Positions 5,977 to 6,326 of a stretch of DNA of 6,326 bases are shown here, piece by piece. The notes beneath the pieces were generated by a model. The model searched no databases and was not told the DNA's origin. It saw nothing but the letters and a program-made list of their open reading frames with translations. Origin of the DNA: an uncultured Gemmatimonadota bacterium. GTDB lineage: Bacteria; Gemmatimonadota; Gemmatimonadetes; Gemmatimonadales; GWC2-71-9. Each line of letters opens with the position of its first letter. The stretch's first letter is position 1. The translations under genes were made by a program, and so were the position numbers. Where the stretch lies: the NCBI GenBank assembly GCA_946479805.1, contig CAMLHP010000118.1, forward strand, positions 1-6,326, read 5' to 3'.

Positions 5977-5997
5977 TGACTCGTGACTCGAGACTCG
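5977..5997. repeat. 7-bp tandem repeat, three copies
   Basis: Two copies of TGACTCG are followed by AGACTCG, differing at one base. They lie between the rpsG stop and its terminator stem, within the expected 3' untranslated region of the rpsG mRNA. No role is evident. Confidence 0.8.
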
Positions 5998-6008
5998 CGG
6001 CCCCTGCC

Positions 6009-6326
6009 CTACCAGCGATAGTGCGAGAACGCCCGGTTGGCCTCGGCCATCTTGTGGGTGTCTTCCTTCTTCTTGATGGCGTTGCCCTCGTTCTTGGACG
6101 CCAGGATGAGCTCGGCAGCGAGCCGCTCTTCCATGGTCTTCTCGCCCCGGGCCCGGGCAAACGAGATCAGCCAGCGCATCGCCAGCGCGGTACGCCGCTC
6201 GGGCCGCACTTCAACCGGCACCTGGAGCGAAGCGCCACCCACCCGGCGGCTCTTGACCTCTACCGCGGGCTTCACGTTGTTGACCGCCGCCTTGAAGACC
6301 GTCACGCCCGGCTGCCCGGTGCGCTC
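6009..6326 (-). CDS. rpsG: 30S ribosomal protein S7, partial (N-terminus outside the window)
   Basis: S7 binds the 3' major domain of 16S rRNA, starts assembly of the 30S head and contacts the E-site tRNA. The visible 105 residues are its C-terminal two thirds: after ERTGQPG come [47 protein letters not shown], a basic [13 protein letters not shown] segment and the end RAFSHYRW. The end at HYRW is that of the short bacterial form (about 156 residues), so about 50 N-terminal residues are missing beyond the right edge. The GTG at 6303-6305 is an internal valine and not the start, because the conserved sequence continues upstream of it. The stop is TAG. A strong terminator follows 36 nt downstream, so no elongation factor gene is co-transcribed after it here. 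Confidence 0.97.
   Translation of the reverse strand, partial: ERTGQPGVTVFKAAVNNVKPAVEVKSRRVGGASLQVPVEVRPERRTALAMRWLISFARARGEKTMEERLAAELILASKNEGNAIKKKEDTHKMAEANRAFSHYRW

Overview
The window is GC-rich, dense bacterial DNA. A rpsG fragment ending in the bacterial HYRW C-terminus, a paired ECF sigma factor and Ser/Thr kinase with a C-terminal TPR sensor, and several short lipoproteins together suggest a soil-type high-GC phylum. Gemmatimonadota is my first guess and Acidobacteriota the alternative. This is inferred from gene style and was not tested phylogenetically.

Layout, left to right. (1) 44-631 (+): an ECF sigma factor of the kinase-linked Sig-70_X6 type. It overlaps by 8 nt the gene at 624-3773 (+), a 1049-residue membrane Ser/Thr kinase with a TolB/FlgO-like segment and TPRs outside the membrane. 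Together they look like a one-step signalling operon: outside signal, kinase, sigma factor, promoters. (2) 3761-5020 (-): a MauG/cytochrome c peroxidase-like di-heme lipoprotein whose 3' end overlaps the kinase gene by 13 nt, tail to tail. Its start lies one base after the stop of 5022-5375 (-), a small cupredoxin lipoprotein. The pair reads as an envelope redox unit in which a type 1 copper protein exchanges electrons with a di-heme enzyme. (3) 5376-5538: a 163-nt gap with a nested inverted repeat that covers the cupredoxin ribosome binding site, four copies of an 8-bp tandem repeat, and a weak hairpin. (4) 5539-5907 (-): a small lipoprotein with a carboxypeptidase-regulatory-like beta domain. 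(5) 5908-6008: a 101-nt gap with a possible -10 box, a strong intrinsic terminator and a 7-bp triple repeat. (6) 6009-6326 (-): the C-terminal two thirds of rpsG, cut by the window edge.

No gene-free stretch exceeds 300 bases. I see no tRNA, rRNA, CRISPR array, transposase or phage gene. The long open frames opposite the kinase and peroxidase genes are high-GC shadows. The points most worth following up are the possible occlusion of the cupredoxin ribosome binding site by mRNA structure, the sigma factor region 2 threonines as kinase targets, and the MauG-like tyrosine in the di-heme protein.
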